Both the position numbers and the translations under genes were made by a program. DNA of 64,000 nucleotides, from the NCBI GenBank assembly GCA_033819885.1, contig JAQYUZ010000010.1, positions 372,001 to 436,000 of the forward strand, read 5' to 3'. Positions 24,919 through 37,308 of the stretch are shown here, piece after piece. Source of the DNA: Microbotryomycetes sp. JL201. Its lineage: Eukaryota; Basidiomycota; Microbotryomycetes. The first letter of the stretch is position 1; each line of letters opens with the position of its first letter. The notes below the pieces were generated by a model. That model made no database searches. It was given only the letters and a program-made list of their open reading frames with translations, and was not told where the DNA came from.

Positions 24919-25694
24919 ATGGCTCAACAAAGTGTGCTTCCTGCGCCTTATAGGCTGTTCTTTACAATCGTCGAGCCCGGATTGACCGTCGGCGGAGTCG
25001 TTTACGCCGTCTTGTCGCCTCACGACTACTTGCAACAACTCGTTCCCGCTTCACCCACAAACTCAAAGCTCGAGAACATCCTCGTGCGAGACGACCAAAA
25101 TGCCGTCATGGCAGTCAGACAACTTGGCAGTTGTCAGTCGTCGTTACAATTCCTTTCATTGAACTAGTTCTAATGGCTTGCCTTTTGTTGTTTTCAATTT
25201 TAATCGTCAAAAGGCTTCTTCCTTCTCGCTCTACTAGCTTCAATTCACTTTCGTTCAATCTGTACATTGTTCGATCCGACGTTGACGACCGAACAGCAAA
25301 CCAAACCCACTCGTCAATCCGAACAAACCAAACGACAACATCAACAGAAATTCGAAACGGTCGTACATGGTTATTTGCTTTGTCTGGCTTTGGCTGATTT
25401 GACAGTGAGTTTCTCGTTTGCTTGTCAAAGTATGACCAGTGTTGGAACGGCGCGGTTGTTTGCGGTATCACTGTAAACTGAACTGAAGATGTGTCTGTGG
25501 TCTCTCTACATGAACAGCATATCGGATTTACGTTGTACGATTTGGGAATTCATTTCGCAACACGACCATCGACTTGGACGACTTTGGTATGGGGCAACGT
25601 TGGCATCACGACCATTTTATTCATTGTCAGATCATTGTGGTTTGCTCAAGTAGCAAGAGCCAGTTATACTGACAACAAGGATAGATCAGAGTAG
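24919..25694 (+). CDS. DUF7704-type small integral membrane protein
   Basis: This is a fungal membrane protein of unknown function, with about four transmembrane helices. The start MAQQSVLPAPYRLFFTIVEP matches the Leu-Pro-x-Pro-Tyr-Arg-x-Phe-Phe-x-x-Glu-Pro opening of the family. Helices are TVGGVVYAVLSP, FFLLALLASIHF, GYLLCLALADLT and VWGNVGITTILFIVRSLWFA. A Gln/Lys/Thr-rich loop lies between the second and third helices. Introns run about 25134-25213 and 25404-25516, and both restore frame. Upstream in-frame ATG codons exist, but the conserved start favours 24919. Confidence 0.78.
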
Positions 25695-26070
25695 GCGAAA
25701 ATGTCTACAGTAGTCATTGTTGTCAACAAGGAAAATCAAAAGACCCAAACGAGCAGAACGAACGGAAATGACCAGAGAAACGATCAAAGACGAGAAAAAC
25801 TCGGAAACAGCGCATTGAAACTAGGGACGAGTAAACTAGGACCCTGTAGTTGACGAGATCATCACATGTCGCTGGCAGAACCAAACAAATGTTGGTCCAC
25901 GTCGACAAGAGCCGAAGCGCCTGAACCGCATTCGCCGAGCAAGTCGACTACGGCATGAGTATGTCGAAACATGGATTCAAGGTGAGGTATCGGCGGCAGA
26001 GATTGAGAGACTGAGAACGAAGCGAAGAAGAAGGTCCGCTGTCAGCCGCCTGCACGTAAAAGTCGCTTCG
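25695..26070. other. Convergent 3' intergenic region
   Basis: About 376 bp between the DUF7704 and GID1 stop codons, with both 3' UTRs expected. A-rich at the left side. No gene seen. Confidence 0.35.
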
Positions 26071-28284
26071 TCAAGACGCACCGAGGATCGCCTTGTTGAG
26101 CTCGTCGGCCAACCGAGACCTAGCATCTTGGCTGACAACCCAACCTATCAAACCAGGCTCGTCTTGAGGTCGGTCATACGCCATCAAACTGAACGTCAAC
26201 TTGAGCGCTTCTTGTACGGCACGCCTCGGATCACTGCTGTATTCGGCATCCAATTTTTGTCCCAGCACCAACACCTCGTCGAGATCCGGTGAATGATCGT
26301 CACCACCCATGTCGACGTTGTCGTCTGCAACAATTTCTGCGGGAACAACGTTCCGACGAGCCTGTCTGGCGACCAATTCGGTAAAAGCTCTCAGCCTCAA
26401 CTTGAACAACATGCCACCGCTAGTATCGTCCGCATCTTGCTCCAACACGGTCGGATAATGCTTGCTAACGAGCTCAATGACTCGTGGGACGTCGCCCGTC
26501 ATAAACACCTGACGAATCTCGCCTCTTATGCGCGACTCTGCGCTTGCCGTCCTAGTCTCACCACCGGCACTGTCGCTCGCAGGGACAACACCGTCACTCT
26601 CGGACGTAGGTTCCAACAGCCCTTTGATTCGCTCGCGTCGTTCGGTGGCGACTTGATCGTCAAAAGCGGCGGCAGTCTCGCTGTATCCGTGATGGACGAG
26701 GTAAGAAGAGATTAGAGTCTGAAGCGTCTCGTGTACCCTCTCATCGATTGAAGGAGGCAGCAATGAAGGTATGATGGGCATCGGTGACGGGAGAAGTAGC
26801 TCGGGCGTGACTATGGCAGCCGAGATTCGAGCGTGAATCGCGCGCTTGCGTTCCTGCGGTATCGTGACGTCAGGAAACAACCATGCAGACATATCGTTAG
26901 CCTTCAGCTCACTCTCACAAGAGCGTCAATGTCAAACTTGAACGGCTCGTGCCCAAAGTTGACCTTGACGACCTCGCCCGGAGTTCGCAGCCCAACACTC
27001 GGATACAGGTCGCCATGCAAATTTGCGAATGCGTATCCTGAGCAAGTTTTCGCCTGTCAGTTGAAGCAAACAATCGTCTGCTACACGCACTGTCGACTCA
27101 CCCAAAAACTCTCCGTTTTTTGTAAAGAACGCTCTCGCTCCACCTTTCTTGTCCGCGTCCTTCGGTCTGCCCTTGTCTTTGCCTTTTGGTCCAGCGTCCG
27201 TCCAGTCTATTCCGCAACCGATGACGTCTCCAGTCGTGAACGTGGGGCCAAAAGATTCGCCCGTGCCTAGACAGCAAAACGCCCTGCCGTCGTCACCATG
27301 GTATCCCCATGAATTGTCCTCCCACCCCGGTAGTCTTGACAGTGATACGGTCGGATGAGAGAACCCGACGCCTGATGGTACAAGGTCGGCCTCCTGTGCT
27401 AAGGCTCGAAAGCTAGTCTGAGCTCACCTATGTATCCGGACAAGCCTTTGTCGACAATCTCGACTTCAAAGTAATAGACGCCACATTGAGGTGGGATGGG
27501 TCTATCTGCCCTGACGGCAGCAGCGTCTCGGTCTCCGTACTTTGCAGATCCTGCCATGCCGCGCCAGAATTTTCGTGTCAAGACTTTTTTCGGACAAGCA
27601 AGCCGAGGGACAGTACTGACCAGCAAACATCAGATTGAGTCTGTCCGAAGATAATTCGAGCAACGCGCATCTGTCCATTTCATTCCAACACGTAGGCAAG
27701 TAGATGGGTTCCTCGGCGTGTTCGCCCGTAGTCGCAGGACGACGAACGCACGATATGCTCTTTGACTTGCGCAAGCTCGTTCCTCCTTGATGCTCGAACG
27801 TGGGCCCGTACGGTTCGAGATCAACGTCCATCTCTGCATTGTCAGCGCTCCGAACGGGTCCGTTGCTGAACGACGACGTTGTTGCTGACGGGACTGCTTG
27901 AGATTGTCCAGTCGTGACAAATCTGTGTCCGTGCCTGGTATGCTTGAGCAAGTACCTTGGTACGTCGAACGGTTTCGTGTACTTTGACGACATTACTCCG
28001 GTCGCTCGTCCTATCGTCGTCGATGTCGCTGATGACGACGGCGATGAGGAATGGCGAGTTTGTCGAGCGACGATCGGTACTCTGTTGGTTCCGCTCGCTA
28101 CTGCTGGTGGAGTTGCGTGGCCTGAGAGTTGTCTCGGCAATGATACGGGCCTATTTGTCGTCAGAGGCGCCGCTGCCGCAGCTCGTCTGCTCGCGTCACT
28201 CGACGATCCAAGGTTGACAGTCGCCGCCGGGAACGACGCAGAGTGAAACAGTTCAAAGAATGAGCTCGGCGGTCGTTGAGACAT
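26071..28284 (-). CDS. GID1: Gid1/Vid30/RanBP9-type SPRY-LisH-CTLH protein
   Basis: This is a scaffold and substrate-receptor adaptor of the GID/CTLH ubiquitin ligase. After a Ser/Ala-rich N-terminus, [20 protein letters not shown] opens the SPRY/B30.2 domain. It continues with [65 protein letters not shown] and [19 protein letters not shown]. The LisH motif is [20 protein letters not shown]. The CTLH/CRA part is [20 protein letters not shown] with [16 protein letters not shown] and a last helix [11 protein letters not shown]. About five introns are needed. One near 26890 removes an ATG-containing stretch that looks like a false start (MSAWLFP). Domain order matches the family fully. Confidence 0.92.
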
Positions 28285-28624
28285 GCGGGCGTCTTCACGA
28301 TGGCACGTCTCGGACGTCTTGTGCCACCGGTCGGGCGAGAGGCGCGCACAAGCTCAAGATGCGAGTGCGCACGCACAAGGTCGCGCTCGGTTCACTCGGA
28401 TACGATAGTTTTCAGATGCCGGCGTATATGCGGGCCGTCCGAGGCGTGAGTGCGGAACAGGTGGGTGCGAGAGCTTCGTCGAGAGCGATCGCAAAAGTGT
28501 GGGGGAGATGCGCTGACGACACGAAATGCAGGATGACAATGCAAGAATAATGCTAGATATGCTGCTGCTACAACTACTGAAATAGCTCACTAATAACATG
28601 TTGACAGCGAGAGAGGATTCGACG
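28285..28624. other. Upstream region of GID1
   Basis: About 340 bp between the GID1 start and the stop of the aldose epimerase gene, both on the minus strand. A short plus-strand open frame here (28260-28550) overlaps the GID1 start and resembles nothing known to me. Confidence 0.35.
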
Positions 28625-30510
28625 TCAATCTACGCTGAAACGGTACTCTGCCCACCAGTCGTACGGCCTCTGGTCGTCGTACATCTGGTCCTCACCCCAC
28701 TGGGGTTGATTGATGCCCCCGATTCTGCCTTGCTGTTCTAACACGACGCACGAGTGCTGGCCATAAGTGGCGCTTGGTCCCCCTTGTGATCGCTTTCGAG
28801 GGATCGTCGATTGCAAGCCGTTGCAAGTGTACAGCTGAGACGCAGGTTGATTCGTTTTGATGCGCAGGCTGGGCGTGCAAATATCTGTCAGTGCCACGCA
28901 TGCGCGCACAGAGGCCGATCAAACGCACCGAATACCAGACTGCGCCGAGGCAAGCTCCATGACTGTATCTTTGTACGTTGACCTCGGAGTATCATATATA
29001 AAGCAGTTATCGTAGCCAAGGCAACCTGTCTCACGCATCCGTCAGTCGCATGTACGCAGAGTCGACGTGAAACCAGACTGACCAGGTCCGCACGTGCCCC
29101 GACTGTTGTCTATTCTAGAGCCGACGGACCTCTCGTCCCTGAAGTCCATGACACTGCCTCTCGTGATGACACCAATGTCACCGGTCGGCACGAGAATCCC
29201 ATCCGTCTTTGTCCAGCTTGAGCTCTTGATCTTTAGCGAATGGTTCAGAGCCGACACTGGCTCACGCTGGGTAGGACCAAGGAGGTAGCCGTCCAAATTC
29301 CAGTAGGCGTGAGAAGACATGAGTAGAGGCGTCTCGCCGTCTGCAACGGTCGCATGAAGCGAAGTGGTCCATACTCCACCACGCGAGACTGTGTATGACA
29401 CAACGGTGTGCACAGAAGCGGGGAAGCCTATCAGACACCATGAGCGCTCATCTTCATAATCTGCACGACGATTGCCGATCTGGCGACTGACCTTCTGTTC
29501 CAGCTCGGTCGTTTATTGCAAACACTACTCGCTCGTTCGTGTGTTGCAACACAGACCAGCCAGCTCTCGAGTAACCCCATTTGCCACCGTGCAAGGTGTT
29601 GCGATTATCGTGCTCATTTGGTGTTACGTGGTACACATGGGCGCCGGGCGGAAGTCTCGACAAGTCTCTCGACGGCGGTATCGAGAATGAAGCTGAGCTC
29701 GGACTGTGATCAGCACGGGCTTTGGTTTGTCAAGCAGCCTTCCCGCGCGTTTACAATTTCTTATCCGGTTCGCATAACGTCCAACGATTGCTCCGAAATA
29801 GGCGTATTCTGGATCGAGCAGGTACTTTTCGCGATCATCGTCTGCGTTCGAGATCGTTTGAGCTTGTCCTTTCGATCTTTGGGCCGAAACTTGAAACTCA
29901 CACCCGACAACGACGTCTCTGAGCCTGCCATACTTGTCTGGCACCCACAAGTTTGTCAAGGTGGCGCCCAGACCTGGATCCGCCACCAGGACAGAGGTCA
30001 GCCCCGATGCGCTCGAGCGAGAGATGGCGAGGTTGGCCACTTGCCGATGAAGGTTGCCTTTATGCTGCCATCTGGTGCCTCTATCGTCCAGTCCTGAAAC
30101 ACGTCAATGTTTGAGCCGTTGCGATGCGTAAATTCGAACCGGTCTCTGGCGCGTGAGAATGTGACGAGGATGATTGACAGGACAACGAGGAGTGTCATTG
30201 CTACTGTAGCGATGCCAGGTGCGGTCGAGTACCATGAGTTGCGCGGTGTGAACGGGATCAATGGTGGTCCGCTCAGGCGGTCTTCGCCTGGCCCGCTCAG
30301 GAATCCAAACGTGGCTGTTGTCGTGGTGAGCGGTCAGGGGGAGGTGCGTTGATTGGACTCGGCGAGTCTCGCTCTTCGACTCACACCTGCGGGGCCTGTG
30401 CGTGCGTGGTGAGGGCGGGTTGATCTGGATGGCTGGCAACGGCACAAACGGACTTCGCTGGCGCCGGTGGCCCAGCGTGCGCCACTTGGCTTGCACTTGG
30501 GCCACCGCAT
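28625..30510 (-). CDS. Aldose 1-epimerase (mutarotase) with N-terminal membrane anchor
   Basis: This enzyme interconverts alpha and beta anomers of galactose and glucose. The fold is supported by LGATLTNLWVPDKYGRLRDV, YFGAIVGRYANRIRN, YHVTPNEHDN, NTLHGGKWGYSRAGW (catalytic-region His), SYTVSRGGVWTTSLHATVAD, SSHAYWNLDGYL (second His) and LYTCNGLQS near the end. Before the enzyme lies VAMTLLVVLSIILVTFSRA, a single hydrophobic signal-anchor, so it is probably a type II membrane or secretory-pathway protein. One intron, 29974-30044, uses a GCAAGT donor. An intron at 30315-30386 with a CTGAC motif shows an upstream exon. The start at 30510 is my best guess; 30579 or 30198 are possible. Confidence 0.85.
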
Positions 30511-30780
30511 TATCGAGCCACGCTTGCGCCGTCGTCGCTGTGGTATTGGCGCGGGGAATAGAGAAAGACAGGTGGGCACAGTTCAAAGTCACGTGCCGCA
30601 AGCGACGAGCAGTTTCAAAGTGCGCGCAGCTCGCTTTTTTTGCGCGGTACTCGCTGCCACTCTTATTGCGTCAGATCTCTTTCGACATATAGGCACTTGC
30701 ATCGACTGGACACCGTCTGTCGCAGTACTCTTGGCCAGGCAGAGGACTGTGCGCTCGCCCCGGGGCGTATCGCAGCCACC

Positions 30781-33700
30781 ATGTCGAGTCAGTCGTCACA
30801 GAACGCACATAACTTGGCCCATATGATTGAAACGTGCTTGGTCACACAGAAAACTCGTTTGCGGTGCAGGCCTTGTGCCAAAAGGTGGGGCAAACGTCAG
30901 CACGGCACGCACGAACACACTGTGTCTCTCCCCCGCGCGCGCGCGCACGCTCTCCACGTACGAGGACAAGACGACAAGTACGAGCCGCGAGCATTGGTAG
31001 AGGGGCCTTGCTTACACTCGGGGCTGTTGCTCCCTCGTAGCGAGTGCCGACCGAACGCACACTCGAACATTTGCATGAGACGGACTTTACACGCGCTGAC
31101 ATGATCAATTCCCACTATTTGTGCACTCGCCGTAGATGCGCAACCCTGACGCGGATCTGAGGCAAGCCACGAGGCGCCACTTGGGCTGATCCACTCGGTT
31201 CAGCAGCTGATCCAAGTAATGCACTACAGGTTCATGGCCCTCAACGACTTGATTTCAGAAATCAGAAAACACGGAGAGCAATTCGGAGTCGACGACGCCA
31301 CAGAACATTCAACCGTCGAGCAAATTTTGCAGCTCATGAACGATCACAACTCCGAAGTCAAAAACTTGGCCGTCAAGGCCCTCGCAGCCCTCGTCAAGCA
31401 CGTGTCGGACAACAGGATTCAAATCATCATTGACAGACTGGTCGCCCTAACTTCAAGCAAAGAAGAGGGCATTCCTGATATTGCTAGCTTGGGTCAGTTT
31501 CAGACCGGAGAGAAACAAAGCTCCGGACTGATCATTCCATCACGCCACAGGCCTCAAGACACTCGTGGCAGAAGTACCTCCGGCCTCACACCTTGCAACC
31601 TTGTGCTGCAACAAGCTCGCCCCCAAAGTCATCACGCAGCTAGAGAACGTACGTTCAGACAGAGACTTGTCAGTGTTTGAACTGTTTCTGACCATTCTAC
31701 AGCCATCCTCTACTTCTGAGCTGCTCATAGATTCGCTAGACATCGTCACGGACATCTTGTCGCGCTTCGAGAGCACCATCCGCGGCATGCCACACATTCA
31801 ATCGGCAGCGCTCAAGTCGATTGTGCCTTTGCTGTCGCATTCAAGGCCCGCCGTGCGCAAGCGCGCCATCGCGACATTGTGTAGGCTTCATTGTGTGCAT
31901 CGTGAGCTAATTGACTAAAGCTCTGTTCGCCCAGCAACGCTCGTCACTGCTTCAGGCGACGGCAAGCTTTTGGACACGCTCGTGACTGGAACGGCGATCA
32001 AGTTGCTGCAATCGTCAGATGAAGAGAGCCTCAAGACTGCCGTCAATCTTACTGGATCGCTGACGAGGTACGCGCGATGCCGAAACAATTCAAGCCTGCA
32101 TCCGTGTCTGACAGTCAAACCACGTTTTCCGGATAGGGCCGTGCCCAGCAAGATGGGCAAAAAAACAAAAAATGTCGTTCCTCTCGTATTGCAAACTCTC
32201 GACGCCAACGACGACGACGAACTTAAAGAGGGTGCGCTATCGGCACTGGAAGCGTTTGCGCTCAAGTGCCCAAGCGAGAGCGCGCCATACTTTCAAAAAA
32301 TTGTTGAAGCGGGTACGACTTGGCTCAAGTACGATCCTGTAAGTTCTTGCTCGGGTGCGGCACGAGTGCACTCCTGACCGTGGCGAATCGCACAGAATTA
32401 CGCTGGTGGTGACGATGACGATGACGTCGAGATGGGAACGGCTTCTGACGATGATCTGGAAGATGATGAAGATTACGGCGAGTCTTACACTGACGACGAT
32501 GACACGTCATGGAAAGTCCGTCGAGCTGCAGCCAAGTTGCTTAGCTCCTGCGTTTCGACCAAGTCTCGCGACATGCTCGGATCGTTCTACCAAACCGTGT
32601 CACCAGCTCTTATTGCGAGGTTTGGAGAGCGCGAAGAGACGGTTCAGGGAGAAATTTGGGCGACATTTACGACTTTGTTGGTGCAGACGAAACTGTGGGG
32701 CACGACGTCGACAGGTCGAAGCGAGACGCCGGGCAAGCTCAAGAGGAAGCGCAGCTCGGACCAAATGGACGTTGAGGAGGGGTCAGCGCCAGCCTTTACG
32801 ATCCCGGGTCTCACGTTGCTGACGGTCGTCGCCTTTGCAGACCTATTTCCCAGCTGCGCTCACAGACTCCGTCGATCGTCAAGTCTATCGTCAAACACCT
32901 AACAACAAAGTCGTTGGCATTGCGCCAGACGGGCTTTATGCTTCTGCACGAGCTCATCAGCGTCTTGGACGGAGGACTCGAGTCTCAGATCACGCCTCTC
33001 GTCAGTCGCATCGAAACATCGCTCAAAAGCTCGGACGGAGGCTTGTCTGGCGCCGCTACGTCGCTCAAGATTGAAGTCTTGTCATTCGTCGGTCTTTTGT
33101 TCCGCACACACCCGATCAAATCGTACCATGACGAGCTCAGCAAGCTCGTGCCGTTGCTCGTGTCGACCATCGGTGACCGGTTCAACAAGATCACGTCAGA
33201 GGCGTTCACAACGACGACGGACCTCGTTCGTATCTTGCGTCCCGTTCAGCCTTCGGTGTCCACCGTTCCACCGGCAGTGTCGACCTGGTTGAAATCGATC
33301 TACGAGGCGACGAACAAGCGAGTTGTGTCGCTGGACGCGGACGAGGAAGTCAAAAGTAAAGGAATCATCTGTCTCGGCGCGCTCATGTTCCATGCTGGCG
33401 ATCAGCTCGGCAGTGGGGCTGAAGAGTCGCTTTCGTTTTTGCGCGACCGCCTCAAGAACGAAGTGTCCCGTTTGATCGCCGTCAGAGTCGCTGGTGAAGT
33501 CGCCGAGTCTCCGGTGTGCAGCGGACCGGCATTTACGACGTGGGTTCAAGAGTGTTTGGTCGAAGTGTCCATGCTGTTGCGCAAAGTTCACCGACCTCTC
33601 AAAGTCGCGTCGTTCAAATGCATCAGATCCCTCTTGACGCGCAGCTCTGACGGGGCCTTGACGGACGATCACGTTCAAGCGGTCGCCAACGAGCTGCAAC

Positions 33701-35534
33701 CGTTGTTGAACGACGGAGACGTCAACCTGTTGCCTCTTGCCTTGCAAACTTCGACGACTTTGTTGACGGCCGTTCCCTCGTCCAACAATATTGTATCCTC
33801 AGACTTGTTGCCGTCAATATACGACTTGGTCGAATCGCCATTGGTACAAGGTGCGGCGGTCGATGCCTTGCTGGATTTCTTCGCGGCTTGCGTCAAAACG
33901 GCAACGGCTCAACCACCCGAGCTCGTCAAAGCCTTTGCACGAGTTGAAGACCCCGAGGCCATATCGGATCAGGGTCTAGCCACGGCGAGCAGATGCATCT
34001 GCGTCGTGGTGAAAGAGGCGCCGGAGATTGCGGATGGAGTGATAACAGAATATTCTAGCGTCGTTCAAGTAGGTCGATGATTGAGTCAGTTCCGCACTGT
34101 CTGACTTGGGTCTGTCCAACAGTCTACAAACCCGAGTACGAGCTCGCTCACGCTAGGCCTGTTGACGTTGGGAGAGATTGGCCGCACTATGTGAGGGTCG
34201 GGCAAAGCATGACAGCATGTGAAGCTGACCTATCCGTCTATGTCTAGCGACTTTGCCCCTTACAAGCAAATCTTTCCCAAAATCGTCGACCACTTTGGTT
34301 CCAGCTCGGAAGGTGTGCGCCGATCGGCGGCATACGCAGCTGGCAACATTGCCGTTGGCGATATGAACGAGTTTCTGCCGACGTTGCTCAACCTGATTCA
34401 GTCGGACGACAAAAAGCGCTACCTTGCGCTGCAGGCTCTGAAGCAAGTCATCTTGCACAGCAAGGCTCAGCACCTCGCGACGGTCTCGGACACGCTGTGG
34501 ACGCCGTTGTTTGAGAATAGCACAGCCCAAGACGAGGCGACGCGAAGTGTCGCCGCCGACTGCCTCGGCCAACTAACAGTCACCGACCCTGCCAAGTATT
34601 TGCCTCAACTCCAGTCGCGCCTAGCGGCCGACAGCCGCGATACTCGCGCGACCGTCATTTCTGCCATTCGGTTCACCCTGACGAACGAGTCGACGACGTA
34701 CGACGAGCTTTTGGCGCCACTCATTGTCGAATTTTTCAAACTGATTCACGACTCTGACCTCGGCGTTCGTCGGCTGGCATTGTCTGCCTTGACTTCAGCC
34801 GCTCATAACAAGCCTCAACTTGTTCGTGAACATCTGACAAGCTTGCTGCCCGAACTCTACGCCCAGACCGAACTTGACGAATCGTTGGTCAGGATCGTCG
34901 AAATGGGTCCGTTCAAACACAAGGTTGACGACGGATTGGACATTCGTAAAACTGCCTACGAGTGTATGCACACCTTGCTGGACTCTTGCGTGAAGGACAT
35001 TGAGGTCAACGAGTTTCTGACCAAAGTCGTCGCCGGGCTGAAGGATGAGGAAGAGGTCAAAAAGTTGTGCTACTTGATGTTGGCTAAATTGGCTCACTTG
35101 ACGCCCGTCGCCGTGACAAACCGTACGTTTGCGATTCGTCCGTTTTGACGCTGGGAAAATGAGCTCACGTTTGATCATGACGATTGCAGGCTTGGACGAG
35201 ACAGTACCGACGTTTACAGAGACGTTGCAAACAACCTTGAAGGACAATGCAGTCAAACAAGAAACCGAACGTCTCGCCGAACTTCAGAAGGCTGCCTTGC
35301 GATGCATGATCGTCTTGCAAAAACGATCTTCACCAGGTCAGTCCGGAACTGGTCTGCATCACTTGCTGTAGCAGAAACTGAATCTCGATGACACGTTTCG
35401 TTTTTTCAGCAAACACTCCCAAGTTTTGCAACATGGTACAATCGATTGTCGTCGGTGGCAAATGGGCCAACGAGTGGAAAGAGTTGTCATCAACTGTCGG
35501 ACAGTGGGACGGTCTTGACTCCATGGAAGAGTAG
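30781..35534 (+). CDS. CAND1/TIP120 cullin-exchange factor
   Basis: This HEAT-repeat protein binds unneddylated cullin-RING ligases and swaps substrate receptors. Family blocks run from end to end: LRFMALNDLISEIRK, NSEVKNLAVKALAALV, NYAGGDDDDDVEMG with an acidic loop, TSWKVRRAAAKLLSSCVST, FYQTVSPALIARFGEREE, DRFNKITSEAFTTTTDLVRI, LLNLIQSDDKKRYLALQALK, TRSVAADCLGQLTVTDPAKY, VRRLALSALTSAAHNKPQLV and IVEMGPFKHKVDDGLDIRKT. It ends LDSMEE. About ten introns are needed. One near the start, 31162-31229, has a GCAAGC donor and restores DADLRFMA. The first exon (MSSQSSQNAHNLAHMIE) and its long first intron, which holds a CG dinucleotide run near 30933-30947, are less certain. Confidence 0.93.
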
Positions 35535-35764
35535 AAAGTCCCTTCTCAATGCCTTGGCGCATGTGGGCTCGTGATGAAAAATATTTTGTTTTTCAGCGAT
35601 ATCGATGTGGATTTTTTTTTTTGGACCTTTTTTTGGGGGGGCACGACTGGTCTAAGCAATATTCTGAGCCCGGAAAGCCGGAGCACGAGCAATTGATCCC
35701 GAGACAAGCTGTCTATCATGCGTCTTTGGCGAGTGCAAGCGGAGCCAGTCAGGGAGCAGCGAGC

Positions 35765-36921
35765 TCAGTGAGCGCCACAGTGAACCTGCCGAAGAAACGT
35801 GTTTCAGTCAAGGTGAATCCAAGCGCGGCACAGAATCAGGTCACTCACGACTCCATCTTCATGTGTATGACAAGCGTTGGCGGCCGTTTTTGTAGTTGTA
35901 GCAGCTTGACTTTGCGCGGTGTCGATGGTCGACGTCGCAGTGGCTGTGGCGGAAGCCGAAACTGACGCTGACGTCGCAGACGAGGAATGGCCGTGACCGT
36001 CATCAGTCGTAGCCGTCAATGCGTCAGCAGCGATGCATCCATTAGGAGGGTACGCCACGTCTCTGGCATAAGCATCGAGGGCAAAGAATTGGAACGTGTT
36101 TTGGTTAAACACTGTTTCACTAGAGTTTGAAGCTGCTAGTGCAATGACGTCCGGGTAGGAATCGGCGGCATGGTGAACCTTGTTGTATGTGATGGCGGAA
36201 ATGTGGGTCATGCGGTGCAAGAGGTCGGTAGCGAGCCACTCGGCAACGATGCCGTGGCCAATCTCGTGACCGTCAAAGCACAGGGTATTGAGATGTCGAC
36301 GCTCAGTGTCTGTACATGCTACCAGTGTCAGTACCGCTTGTCGGCACGTTCCCGTCACGTAAGTCACTCACACGTGCGCGGGCAGATGACCGTCTCGAGA
36401 GTGGCGTTGTCACCGCGCCAGTGACCAGCCCATGTCTTGCCGTCAGCCGTCACTTGCTCGCAGTTGCCGTCAGGGTTGTCGCAGCTGAACTCTTATGGCG
36501 TGAGTGTAGTCCTTAAACCTCAGTGTCAAACGCAAACGACTTACCGCAGCAACACGCCAGGCTTGTTGCCCCAGACCATCGAAGCGTAAAAGCCCGACGC
36601 CGATGCCATCGAGGCATTACCAAAGTACTTGACGTACAGGTCGTCTTCCTCGCCGTACCGCATGATCCTGTCATGAGCGTGCTTGGCCAAAGTGACCATC
36701 TCGTCGAGGCCGGAGCGCAAAAATCGAGTTTGAGCTGGGTTGCATGACTCGTGGATCTGGACCTCGGTGATATAGTTCGAGTGCTTATCGGTACTGGAAG
36801 CTGGCTGCTGGCGTTTTGCGATTCTGGTCAAGGGTGTGTCGGTTCTCGCGGATTGGAACGGAGCTGCCTGAACGGAAGCGGCGGACAGCGCAAGACTGGC
36901 GAGCAATAGTGAGGTATGCAT
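35765..36921 (-). CDS. Secreted zinc-binding protein, Asp f 2/Pra1 (zincophore) family
   Basis: Proteins of this family are secreted, bind zinc and act with zinc importers; some are major allergens. A signal peptide (MHTSLLLASLALSAASVQAA) is followed by IHESCNPAQTRFLRSGLDEM, LYVKYFGNASMASASGFYAS, VLLRCDNPDGNCEQV and AGHWRGDNATLETVICPRTY. HRMTH is the family HRxxH motif. Just before it the protein also has HEIGHG, a classical HExxH zincin motif. After FFALDAYARDVAYPPNGC comes a Ser/Ala/Thr-rich linker and a C-terminal metal-binding tail CHTHEDGVVHCGAH, completed by a last small exon. Three introns are needed. Without the last one, translation would run into a non-conserved tail ending at 35804. 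Confidence 0.9.
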
Positions 36922-37308
36922 GGCCTGGATTGTGTTGATTATGGCAGTGAGTGAAAAGGACTGTACTCGAACAGGAAAAAAGGTGGGAAGAAGCGTTGTC
37001 GACTTTGCACCGATGAGTTTTTCGCTTGCTGCTTGCGACACTCTGATTCTGATTCGCACCCTTCCGGTGACTGTTCTTGGCGTTTCGTACTTTCTGCCGG
37101 TGATGAGTCGGCTGCGCGCTCTCGACCTGCTTGCACGTGGCTGATCAGGAGGCCTGTCCGGTCGTGACCGGGAGGGTTGTTTGAACTCGCATGATTTGTA
37201 CATCAGACAACATGTCGCCACTACAGAAATACATTGTGGGCACTCATACTTCTTGACCTTGAGTACCTCCGGAGAACCGCAGAGTCCGATCCTATCAGCC
37301 ATCCAACA
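36922..37308. other. Intergenic region between zincophore-like and MFS genes
   Basis: About 387 bp upstream of the Pra1-like gene, after the MFS stop. It is the presumed promoter. I could not identify a zinc-response element with confidence. Confidence 0.35.

Noticed and set aside
26860-26892. Start codon for a separate LisH/CTLH protein (MSAWLFPDV)
   Set aside because: This ATG lies in an intron. Splicing joins FDIDALVR to [10 protein letters not shown] and makes one SPRY-LisH-CTLH protein.
30925-30960. CG dinucleotide run, tested as Z-DNA or regulatory repeat
   Set aside because: It is a short simple run within the first CAND1 intron. A similar run lies in an Argonaute intron near 46056. 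Nothing suggests function.
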